Assembly (NCBI GenBank): GCA_016584305.1
Contig: JACEEZ010020921.1
Span: 20,001 to 84,000, forward strand
Source: Chionoecetes opilio
Taxonomy: Eukaryota; Arthropoda; Malacostraca; Decapoda; Majidae
DNA length: 64,000 nucleotides
Reading direction: 5' to 3'
In this document: piece by piece, positions 13,227-22,936 of the stretch
Layout: each line of letters begins with the position of its first letter
Position numbering within the stretch: the first letter of the stretch is position 1
Program-made: the position numbers and the translations under genes
The notes under the pieces: generated by a model
What the model was told of the DNA's origin: nothing
Seen by the model: only the letters and a program-made list of their open reading frames with translations
The model's database searches: none

Positions 13227-14211
13227 GGCATGAGAGGATGTGCGCGTCTGGTGCTCATATTGCACACCTAAGCACGCTATGAAGCAGCCATTTCTGAATA
13301 CAACCACGTCTCGTTTAGCCCAGCAGGTGTTGATAGCAGCCGAGCCTTGCCTGGTAACCCCTCGCCAGTGTTATCATCGAGCGGTGTCTGGCATAGAGGG
13401 ACGTCTCAGGTTTGCTTTTGTTACGGGACGACTCGAAGCAATGCCAAGTGTTATGAACCGCGATACGAACAAAAGTTTCCAGTTTGCCATTAGGATTCAT
13501 CATCTCAGAGGAATATACATGTTATCTATCTTATACATACGTGAGTTATAAATGCCGTTAAGTATAGTTTTGTACGAACATCCCAGTAACTTGGCTCCAG
13601 TAACCTGTCTTCTTATTCATCAATTATGTGCCTTATAACGTCAAATTCTGTAGCATTGGAAGACGATTGCCAATGAAATAAATTATTTAACTATAATGTT
13701 GATTTTCTGGTGAATTCCAGGTCCATTGGCGATGAGCTCGTAGAACAGCAATGCACTGAAGTCATATGCGCATTTATTGCAGTGTATAAATGATGCAACG
13801 CAAGGGTAGAGGTAATAATAAGGTTTTCATGATGGGATACCTTGACACCTGAGGCGACAGCTAAGGAGCTAAAGAGACAAAAAAGTCTTTGTGCAATCGG
13901 GGGAGGTGAGGCCAGGTTTCCTGCCCTGTTTTCCATCTAGAGGGCAGTAGCGTCGGCGGTGAGCGTCGTCTACAATGGAGCGCACCTGTGGCGGTACATG
14001 TAAACAAACATTCATTGGCCAGACCACACCGCAGCAATACTCTTTGAGCTGCCTTGGTGGTGACAAGACGTATGTGCTCCGGCTCCTCAAACGCAATATT
14101 ATCGTACCGCTTTCGCTAGCCACGACACTACACTACGTGGTACTGTGTGCATGGTTCTGCTGTGTGGTGCCTGTGCATGACTGTGCCCTAGACTCCCTGC
14201 TCCCGTGATTG
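13227..14211. other. Right flank of the Harbinger-type element, no gene recognised
   Basis: Only short chance ORFs on both strands. The last 250 bases may be the untranslated leader of the ORF1-like fragment that follows. Confidence 0.4.
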
Positions 14212-14625
14212 ATGCCGCCTGACGAAGACGGCTGCCAGCCGGCTGACGACCACATGGACACCACCTCATCTGCCTCCAAGAGGTCCCGCTCGCCTTCCCC
14301 TTCGTCTGGTGAGACCCTACAGCCTGAAAAGCCCTGCAAGTTTACACGCTCCTTCGCCGCAATCACTGCCTCACCCCCTCCCCGCGTTGCTACACCCACT
14401 GCTTCTGTTTCCACTGCTTCTGCTCCTGATTCCGCCAGCCCTCCTTCCTAGCCTACACGCCTCATCATCATAAGGACAGCTGAGGAGACTCCGGTCCTTC
14501 ATTAACCCCGGTAAGGTGTCCACGGCAGTTTTTGGCTCCATCTTCGGCAAAACATTTGTGTCCAGCACGCTGACAGTCACTGGGGCGGGCAGGGGTTTAA
14601 AGTTCGAGGTGGTCAACCTCGACAA
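14212..14625 (+). pseudogene. ORF1 (Gag)-like fragment, probably of a non-LTR retrotransposon
   Basis: ATG at 14212 opens an acidic then Ser/Pro-rich N terminus (MPPDEDGCQPADDHMD, SKRSRSPSPSSGE), followed by a Pro/Ala/Thr/Ser stretch. A TAG at 14449 and a frame change near 14490 interrupt it. The other frame then reads SFINPGKVSTAVFGS, KTFVSSTLTVTGAGRGLKFE and VVNLDNLA. The order (charged, Ser/Pro-rich, then a compact beta-rich block) looks like ORF1 of arthropod non-LTR elements. It stops abruptly at about 14625, where the XPG/CXC gene text begins on the same strand. Identity is uncertain. Confidence 0.35.
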
Positions 14626-15947
14626 CCTTGCCCAATCCCCAGAGTCTGTCACACAGGGAACAGGGTACAAGACAATTGCTAGAGCTTCTTGTAGGTTTTG
14701 ACAGGATTGGCTGTTTTCCCACATCAATCAATCTTTCAAGGCTTGATGATGGGAATGGCATTGAAGAAACACTACAGCGGCACAAGGCCAAGTGGCACGA
14801 CTCATGTAGGCTCCTCTACAACAGAACAAAACTACAGCGTGCAGAGAAGCGTAAGAAACCCCCAGAAGATGCTGCTGATGACTCTGCTGATAGCTCAAAG
14901 AAATTCACCCGCAAGAGTGCTGGTAAGAAAAGTGCTTCCGCCGAAACATGCTTCTTCTGTGACAAACCTGCACCAGATGGGGAGTCTTTGACTCGAAAAG
15001 CATCAACATTTGGGCTTGATATCAATGTCAGGAAGGCTGCAATGAAATTGCAGGACAAATCCCTACTGGCCAAACTGAGTGCAGGAGACTTGATTGCACA
15101 AGAAGCCCGGTACCATCTGTCATGCTTGCTCTCTTTGTACAACAGAGCTAGAGAAACAAAAACATATGAAGAGTCTGGTGTGGACAAAATTAATCATGGC
15201 CTTGCATTTGCTGAGCTGGTATCTTATATTGAAGATACTCGCATGGACAGTCTAGTTGCACCCATCTTCAAACTCAGCGACCTGGTCGATCTGTACACAA
15301 CAAGGCTAGAACAAGTTGGAACTGATGTAGCAGAACGCGTCCACTCCACTGACCTCAAAAAGAGAGTACTGGCCTACTTTCCAGACATGGAAGCTCACAA
15401 GCAAGGCCGAGATGTAGTCCTCATTTCACACGAAGATGTTGGACAAGCACTGAGGAAAGCATGTGAGCATGATGCTGATGGTGATGCTGTTCATCTTGCC
15501 AGGGCTGCGAACATAGTGAGGAGAGACATGTTCAAGATGAAAAACCAGTTTGGTGGTTCCTTTGAACCCAACAGCCAGGAAGATTCTGTTCCAGTGTCTC
15601 TGTTAGCGTTAGTTGCTATGGTGTTGAATGGGCCAAACATCAAGGCACAGTCAAGCTCTTCAACAATGCCCCAGCCAGTGCTCACGATTTCCCAGCTACT
15701 GATGTCCAACAGCATGGTACGACGTCGGGAGAATCAGCAGGCCCCATGTACAACAAGGCACAACCAAGGAAGGGAAACACCTCTGCCCATCTACTTGGGT
15801 GTGATGGTCCACACGAAAACTCGCAAGCGTGAACTGGTGGACCGTTTGTATGATCTGGGACTGAGTATTTCATATGACCGGGTGCTGGCCATCTCAACTG
15901 AGCTTGACGACAAGATCTGCCATTACTACAAGATGGAGAAAGCAGTT

Positions 15948-16481
15948 TGTCCTCCTGAGCTGAAAGGTGGTCTCTTCACGACTGCTGCTGTTGATAACAT
16001 TGACCACAACCCCAGCTCAACCAGTGCGCACGACTTATTCCATGGAACTGGAATATCGCTGTTCCAACACCCAGACAACGACTTCAGTGGAGCTTCCCGG
16101 GCTGTTGCCACACCCATCGTGATGCTGCTGGTGCCAAGAAGATGTCAGCATCTCTCCCCGAGACCTACACCAATGTACCTCCTGTTGCTCTTCCAAGGCA
16201 ACACCCACCGGTGCTGTCCTCCTGAGCTGAAAGGTGGTCTCTTCACGACTGCTGCAGTTGATAACATTGACCACAACCCCAGCTCAACCAGTGCGCACGA
16301 CTCATTCCATGGAACTGGAATATCGCTGTTCCACACCCAGACAACGACTTCAGTGGAGCTTCCCGGGCTGTTGCCCACACCCATCGTGATGCTGCTGGTG
16401 CCAAAAAGATGTCAGCATCTCTCCCCGAGACCTACACCAATGTACCTCCTGTTGCTCTTCCAAGGCAACACCCACCGGTGC
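15948..16481. repeat. 267-bp tandem duplication inside the XPG/CXC gene
   Basis: 15948-16214 is repeated as 16215-16481 with very few differences; both start TGTCCTCCTGAGCTGAAAGG. It covers the VDNIDHNPSS block and what follows. Each unit has lost one base at a different place (near 16110 in the first, near 16333 in the second), so both shift frame. The second unit runs directly into the true downstream text. The high identity implies a recent event. Confidence 0.95.
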
Positions 16482-16548
16482 CAAAGCAAGTAGGTCCAAA
16501 CCGAGCAGACTGTCAGCTCATACCTCAAGCCTTGCGGAAGGAATATCG

Positions 16549-16664
16549 GTAGGTTTCACATTATTCATTAAACATTATCCCATTTTATTTACAAATCAAG
16601 CACAAATGACCACATGTACATACATTTACATGTTTAAATAATTATGTTATTTTCTGCTTTACAG
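16549..16664 (+). other. Spliceosomal intron of the XPG/CXC gene
   Basis: Donor CG/GTAGGT at 16549 and acceptor TTTACAG ending 16664, 116 bases, AT-rich. Splicing joins a split Arg codon and continues as WLEHLKQVVDSD, which keeps the frame of the long second exon. This supports a genuine intron-bearing gene and argues against a retrocopy. Confidence 0.8.
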
Positions 16665-19476
16665 TTGGCTGGAGCACCTGAAGCAGGTGGTGGACTCTGA
16701 CACCCTGAAGGAGGATGAGATGATCTCCTGGGCTGCATACCATGCAAGCCAGCAAGCAGCACGACCACCAGAAGACATGAATGTGGCTCTCATGTCCTTG
16801 CTACCCCTTTTCCATGACGAGGCAAAATCCGTAGCCATGATCCGCCACTCGATGGACATCGTGAAGACGGCAGTTGATGTCCTGAACCCTGGCCAGATCC
16901 CAGTCCTCACATATGACCAGCCACTCTACACTCTGGCAAAGCAGATCCAATGGAGCTGGCCTACAAGTTATGGCGAGGATCGATTCGTAGTGATGTTTGG
17001 TGGCCTACACATCGAGATGGCGTCCCTCAAGGTCCTTGGAGAGCTTCTGGAGGGCAGCGGCTGGAGAGGAGCACTCGTTCAGGCCGGGTTTGCTACCAGT
17101 GGAACAGCAGATTCGTTTCTAAAAGCATCCCACGTGACACGCACAAGACGGGCTCATCAAGTCACAGCCAGTAGCCTGTATCTACTTCAGCAGAGTGCCT
17201 ACAGGGAGTATATCCAGACCTTGGAAGATGCAAGTGAAGTGGTGCCATTTGAAGACTGGTGTGATGCAAGGTCCGATGCATGTCCTCAATTCCAATTCTG
17301 GTACTTCATCCTGGAGCTGGCTGTGATGGTATACGTGAGAGCGATACGTGAGGCCGACTTCCTGCTCTACATAGAGGCCCTGTCTAAGATCGTCCCTTGG
17401 TTCTTCGCCCTGGACCATACACACTACTCGAGATGGGTGCCGATCCACCTACGAGACATAGTGTCACTGAAGCAGCTCCATCCCGATGTCTATGCTGAGT
17501 TTCTGAAGGGGAACTTTGTCGTCAAGAAGTCAAAGCGTGCATTCTCTGCTGTTGCTATTGACCAGGCCCATGAACAGAACAATGCTTCCGTGAAGGGAGA
17601 CGGCGGTGATGTGGGCCTGACGGAGAACCCTGCAGCTCTTCGTCGCTGGATGGTATCTGGTCCCGAGATGGCTCGTTTAATTCAGGAATTCGAGGGATCA
17701 ACCGAGAAGAGGTAGGACACAGATGGACGTCACCATGAACAGAAGAGACATGCACAGATGGCATTACAAGATGTGCGATCACTGAGCCGAGCCATGAAAG
17801 AGATGGGGAACCCGTTCGCTGAATACAGCAGTGATCTCCTTGTCCTGAACAGCAGAGACGTTGTGGACACAGCAGTGGCAGACACAGTGCGGCAGATGGA
17901 GAAACTTGGACTCGAGCAGTATGAGACATATGTTGAAGAGAGGCTTGTGAACCAGACAGTGCCTATCACAGATCCCATCAAGCGGAACAACCTCCATCTT
18001 TTCAGCCGCCCACTAGTCGGAGAGAAGTCAAGGAAACAGCTACAGATGTCATCCCTGAAGAACGACTGTTCGCTCTTCTCCAGGCTGCACATTGCCTCCC
18101 AGATACGCCATGGTGATTTGGACGAGTTCTTTCAGCACGAAAACCAGGCTTGTCCACCGTCTCTGTCTCAGATGGGTGGCCTGAGAACTGGAACCAAGTC
18201 TGACTTGATGCCCTGCCTGGAAAACCTTGTTCCAGTGAAAGAGGATCTCTCCACCCCCAGAGTACAGGTCAGCATCCTGGATGGTGCTGCCATCATCAAC
18301 ATGCTGCGACCAGGGACTGCAAAGGCATTCCAAGGTTATGCCACTGATGTCCTCGTGCCGTATGTAACATCCCAGCTTCAGCATGTAGACCGACTAGACA
18401 TTGTCTGGGATCTGTACATGGCAGACAGCTTGAAGGCGGACACTCGCAGCAAGAGAGGAAAGGGAGTTAGGAGACGAGTCGAGCCATCAAGTGCAGTTCC
18501 TGGAAACTGGCAAGAGTTTCTCCGCATCAACGACAACAAGACGGAGCTGTTCTCCTTCCTGGCTTCTAACGTGGCAGACATTGACACCAACAAACATCTC
18601 ATCACCACACAAGGCACTGGCGTTCTTTGCTCCAATCGCCAGGACATGTCAGCTCTAGCGCCATGCACGCATGAGGAGGCTGACACTCGTATCCTCCTGC
18701 ACCTACAGGATGACGTACAACAGGGGTACAGCAAAGTGTCAATACGCACAGTTGATACAGACGTGGTAGTCCTGGCCATAGCATCAGCCAATCGCCTCAA
18801 CATCTCTGAACTGTGGATTGCCTTTGGAGCTGGGAAGAGCTTCAGGCTCATCGCTGCTCATGAGATCGCCAAAGCTCTTGGTCCTGACCGATGTGTGGCC
18901 TTGCCGATATTCCACGCCTTTACTGGATGTGACACGGTGTCCTGTTTTGGCGGCAGGGGCAAGAAGACTGCATGGGACACCTGGACCACCTATGGAGACG
19001 TCACACCAGCATTCTGCGCCTTGGGTGCCATGCCAGACCCACGTGCCATTGACGAGTGGATGCAACCACTGGAGCGATTTGTGGTCCTGCTGTACGATCG
19101 CACCAGCACAGAGGAGGGTGTGAACCAGGCAAGGAAACAGCTGTTCAGCAAGAAAGGCAGAGCTATTGATGGTCTGCCTCCTACACAGGCTGCACTCATC
19201 CAACACACCAAGAGAGCTGTCTACCAGGCTGGTCACTGTTGGGCCCAAATGATGACCCCTGCTCCAGAGCTTCCGTCACCAAGTGAATGGGGCTGGAACA
19301 AGAAGCCTGGTGGTGGATGGAGTATAACCTGGACGGCCCTACCAGAAGCATCAGAAGCTTGCAGGGAACTCTTGCGATGTGGATGCAAGAACGGCTGCAG
19401 AGGACGCTGCAAATGCCAGAAGGCGGCTCTTCAGTGTACAGCTCTTTGTCAGTGCGGTGGACAGTGCTCTGAGTGA

Positions 19477-19957
19477 CGCGGCTCACAGAGAACAGTTCAT
19501 TACTGTTTGGACACAATTTCCATCCTATTGACTTGCAATTAGACTATAATAAGCTATTGTGTGTACCTCTGCTACCTACAGAAACAGAAGAAATAATTCT
19601 GGGTTGTTTGACGCACTTGACGAAGTGGTCCTGATTTCAAATCGTAACATGACGTAAAAATGATAATTCTTATTTTTTAGCTCAAACTAGTAATTATTTG
19701 CCATTTCAACTGTTATGTGGACAGTAAAATTACTGATGTATGATTTATAATACAAAGGAAAAACATTCCCACCCCTAGAATTGATTTAACCTACAATATC
19801 AAAGAATTTCAAATAAGCGATGGCGGCCATCTTGAAAATGGCCGCCATTTTTGTCACAGGTCGAATCTGAGATGGCCCTAAATCTAAAAATCACCACTGA
19901 GGCATAGTCTACCTGCGGACCAAATTCCATGCTTGTTTCATCAAACTCACAATACTT
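19477..19957. other. 3' flank of the XPG/CXC gene with a short hairpin
   Basis: Non-coding AT-rich tail. At 19820-19848 ATGGCGGCCAT and its inverse ATGGCCGCCAT flank a 7-base loop. The boundary with the antisense Gag fragment lies at about 19957, which may mark the end of the element. No matching inverted end was recognised upstream. Confidence 0.5.
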
Positions 19958-20491
19958 TCACCTATCTGCAGTACTATTAAGGATTCTGTCGACATTATTG
20001 TCTGTTAGTTCTTCGCATAACCAATAAGTTAGGGTGTCCCATGATCTAAATTTGTACACACTGAGGGCATTCTGTACGTATAGTGCTAACTGTGGGTCCA
20101 TTCTTGTCATAAGGATCCTCTTTCTCTCCTCCAAATCCTTTGAACAACTTTCTACCTGGGAAAGGAAAACAGTCAACCTTCCCTCTGCTTCGATACCCTG
20201 TAAATCCCCGAGGTTCAGCATTTGTATATCTCTAGGCTTTATCAATGATCTCACTGGTCTCCTAACATCCTGCTCCTCCTCCTTATTTCTCAACAATGAC
20301 TCAACCGTTTCTTTCGTTCTTTCCATATCTTCTCTTAACTCACTCATCCACCTGAACTGCACGTGTTGTTCTGGACTGGTTTCGACTCTCTCGTGTGTTA
20401 CTACTCCCTCCTTCTTAAGTTCGCTACCCTTTGCTTCCTTTTGGAGGAAATCCTCCAAATCCTTTACTGAAAAACCCATTAAATCTTCCAT
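19958..20491 (-). pseudogene. Gag fragment of an LTR retrotransposon (Gypsy-like)
   Basis: An uninterrupted 177-residue frame starts MEDLMGFSVKDLEDF at 20491. A charged, coiled-coil-like region (RWMSELREDMERTKETVESL) leads to a capsid-like block: MLNLGDLQGIEAEGRL, FLSQVESCSKDLEERKR, QLALYVQNALS and SWDTLTYWLCEELTD. The I-E-A-E-x-R-L and F-x-Q-V-E pattern is usual in Gypsy-type Gag of invertebrates. It ends with a stop at the junction with the XPG/CXC flank, so the rest of gag and all of pol are missing. No LTR pair was found; the tandem arrays at 21.2-22.4 kb lie on the side where its 5' LTR would be. Confidence 0.6.
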
Positions 20492-21218
20492 CTTAAAAAA
20501 AAAAATTCCCTTCCGTAAATAAAAAAAAAATTATATTTCCCTGATTTTTCCAACTAGTGTTGGGCTTTCCACGGTGGCTATTAAGACCACGACAGCCCTC
20601 CGAAGTTGCTTACTTGCTGGGGGTGTCTTCCAAGCCTCAACACTGATTTACGCATTCTATTTACTATTTACGGTGGGTAACCCGGCCCTCCTAAGGCATG
20701 TACTGCCGCCCATGCCTCCTGGTGCTCTATAAATTTCTACTGTTACGTTAGGATCATCCCCCTCCACGGTCTGAGCGAACTAGTCATGACCCACTAACGC
20801 TACTCCTCTATACACCTATATGTACCCCTATGTACACCTATACTCTGTACACACCATACTGTACAGTATGTGATCAATGGGTAACTGGCACTTGACAAAA
20901 AAAAAACTAACAAGGCGTTAGTTGGCACGTGGGTACGCGGATCCATCGAATGAATCCAAACCGCTACCACCATTATGTGTCGCCCACAATGAGTGTGTGC
21001 TCCACAGTCCTGGTTATTCTGCTGCCACCACCCACATTAAGTGGGAAAAAAGTATAAATAATAAAAATAAAAGATGTAAGAAAATATGTAAGTACTGGTT
21101 GGATCTGAATGACAACGCGTTAATATATTTCTAATTGTAATATATTTATCTCTTTGCTGTATCACTTCCCAACTTGTGTACATTCACAAATCGCCTTAAT
21201 TCTAAGTATTCCTATCCC
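20492..21218. other. Leader-like non-coding stretch upstream of the antisense Gag
   Basis: A-rich runs at about 20495-20530 and 20898-20907, then sequence without recognisable coding. It may contain the leader and LTR part of the Gag-bearing element, but no primer-binding site could be fixed. Confidence 0.35.
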
Positions 21219-21627
21219 CTAACGATACGCACACGTAGTGCTCAAGTCGTTATTCTATCCTAATGTAGTCTGTTATCTCTGGTAACTTCAGTCGCACTGT
21301 TATGCCGCTAACGATACGCACACATAGTGCTCAAGTCGTTATTTTATCCTAATGTAGTCTGTTATCTCTGGTAACTTCAGTCGCACTATTACCACACTAA
21401 CGATACGCACACATAGTGTTCAAGTCGTTATTCTATCCTATTGTAGTCTGTTATCTCTGGTAACTTCAGTCGCACTGTTACCACACTAACGATACGCACA
21501 CATAGTGCTCAAGTCGTTATTCTATCCTAATGTAGTCTGTTATCTCTGGTAACTTCAGTCGCACTGTTACCACACTAACGATACGCACACATAGTGCTCA
21601 AGTCGTTATTCTATCCTAATGTAGTCT
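21219..21627. repeat. 89-bp tandem array, about 4.6 copies
   Basis: Units start at 21219, 21308, 21397, 21486 and 21575 with CTAACGATACGCACAC, each followed by GTGCTCAAGTCGTTATT and GTCTGTTATCTCTGGTAAC. Only a few substitutions separate them. The position upstream of an antisense gag would suit a repeated LTR/U3 segment, but this is not shown. Confidence 0.95.
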
Positions 21628-22044
21628 ATCACACGTCCAAAGTTCCCTCTCACTCTTTTTCTGTTTCCCTTCTCACTCCGCTGCCTCACACGGCTGGCTG
21701 TCATACGCTGCAATCTCACACACTGCTAACTTGGGACCGTCTTGGGTCACCATGTCCACCAACAGCTCCTATCTTGGGACCCTTTTCCAAGGGCGAGAAT
21801 ATCACCTCCCACAGGCGACTTAACCCAGCGAGTGTCTGACTGCTTCTAAGGCTATCATGACGTTAAATTCCCCTTCTCACTTCGCTTCGATACGTGGCTA
21901 ATTACTACTGGCTTAAAATATAACCCTCTCTTACTAACTAGTGATTCAGGACTGAGAAGTGGAGGAAAATTACTTGTTTCGATGATTGATAATTATAAGT
22001 TACTTCATCTCTTCCCCTATTAACGTAATTTCCCGTGCTACAGC
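21628..22044. other. Spacer between two tandem arrays, nothing recognised
   Basis: No coding signal or shared repeat was seen. Confidence 0.4.
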
Positions 22045-22363
22045 ACAAACCAGTCAACAACACAACCTTGCCTGTCATGTCACACTGTCTACATCACCCC
22101 CCACCCACCCACACATTCCGTAGCCACACACCATAGCGTAGCCTTGTATAGCAGTGTAACACAAACCAGTCAACAACACTCCCTTGCCTGTCATGTCACA
22201 CTGTCTACATCACCCCCCACCCGCCCACACATTCCGTAGCCACACACCATAGCGTAGCCTTGTATGGCAGTGTAACACAAACCAGTAAACAACACTCCCT
22301 TGCCTGCCCATGTCACACTGTTTACATCATCCACCCCACCCACCCCACAACACAATAGCGTAG
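22045..22363. repeat. 116-bp tandem array, about 2.7 copies
   Basis: Units start at 22045, 22161 and 22277 (ACAAACCAGT plus AACAACAC). Each carries TGTCACACTGT, a C-rich run and ATAGCGTAGCC. The last unit is partial. Confidence 0.9.
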
Positions 22364-22384
22364 CCCATCACAATCTGATTTTTC

Positions 22385-22756
22385 GTTTTCCTCATGGGTA
22401 TACGCGAGCAGCGTCATTTATTTCGGTCTCAGATTGAGCATCGTACTCTAGATCTGTACGTCACAGCGACATATTCACTGTCTGACACCGAAGTACAATC
22501 GCTCATCATAACATTTGCCGACAGGTGTCAGACAGATGTTTACATTGGAGCCTCTGCGGGCGTCACTCTTCTGACGTCATCAATAAAAGTCGTAGTCCTG
22601 TTGGAGGGAAGATTTTATTTTTCGCGCTTTTTACATAAGTCGTATTTTTACGGAAATAAGGCCTGGAAATCAATTATTTTTGGTGGATTAGGTGTTTTGA
22701 ATGTGCGTGCATTCAACATAATTAGGCAAACAAAAATTGGGTCTGGACGATTACTT
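22385..22756 (+). repeat. Dispersed repeat, second copy at 46385-46755
   Basis: Begins near TTCGTTTTCCTCAT and ends GTCTGGACGATTACTTTAA. It aligns over about 370 bases with small indels to the inner part of the long-inverted-end element at 45162-47001. Here the inverted end is missing because a non-LTR fragment starts at 22757. It is therefore probably a relic of the same transposon family. Confidence 0.85.
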
Positions 22757-22935
22757 TAAGTGCAGGACAAACAACCTACAACTAAATGACAGAAGGAGGT
22801 TCTGGGGAGAAGAAATAACTTGTGATTTATGTGGGGCAGAAAAGGAGGACTTAAAACATTTTCTGTTATGGTGTCCAGCCTACAGTAATGAAAGAAAGAA
22901 AAGTGTGAGGCTACAACAACCTTACCTAGGTAGAG
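22757..22935 (+). pseudogene. C-terminal zinc-knuckle fragment of a non-LTR element
   Basis: Reads NNLQLNDRRRFWGEEITC, CDLCGAEKEDLKHFLLWC and PAYSNERKK, which is the C-x2-C-x(8)-H-x4-C ending that follows the RT in many arthropod non-LTR elements. It is fused directly to the endonuclease start of the next element. Confidence 0.65.
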
Positions 22936-22936
22936 G

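Larger units (their letters stand above)
14628..19476 (+). pseudogene. XPG/FEN1-like nuclease plus CXC-tail protein, copy 2 (possible Academ-type transposon gene), nearly complete
   Basis: Exon 1 (14628-16548) begins GFDRIGCFPTSINLSRLDDG and has a C2HC-like zinc site (CFFC at 14949, HLSC near 15112). It then holds the VDNIDHNPSS block, which is present twice through a tandem duplication. Exon 2 (16665-19476) is in one frame, broken only by a TAG at 17713. Its C half is an XPG-like fold: ILDGAAI (18273), VWDLYMADSLKADTRSKRG (18402), HEEADTRILLHL (18670), VDTDVVVLA (18751) and HAFTGCDTVSCFGGRGKK (18913). A Cys-rich tail (19378-19470) has repeated CxC, and TGA follows at 19474. The acidic positions match those that bind metal in FEN1-type nucleases. 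Lesions are the duplication, one-base losses in each duplicate, and the TAG, so it has recently been active. It shares domain order with copy 1. I recall Academ (AcademX) transposons having XPG and Cys-rich domains, but no inverted ends were found here. A host multigene family is the alternative. Confidence 0.75.

Noticed and set aside
19958..20491. Gag fragment as a domesticated host gene
   Set aside because: The frame is open, but it ends at a repeat junction, lacks the rest of gag and pol, and nothing shows selection on it; a young relic explains it equally well.
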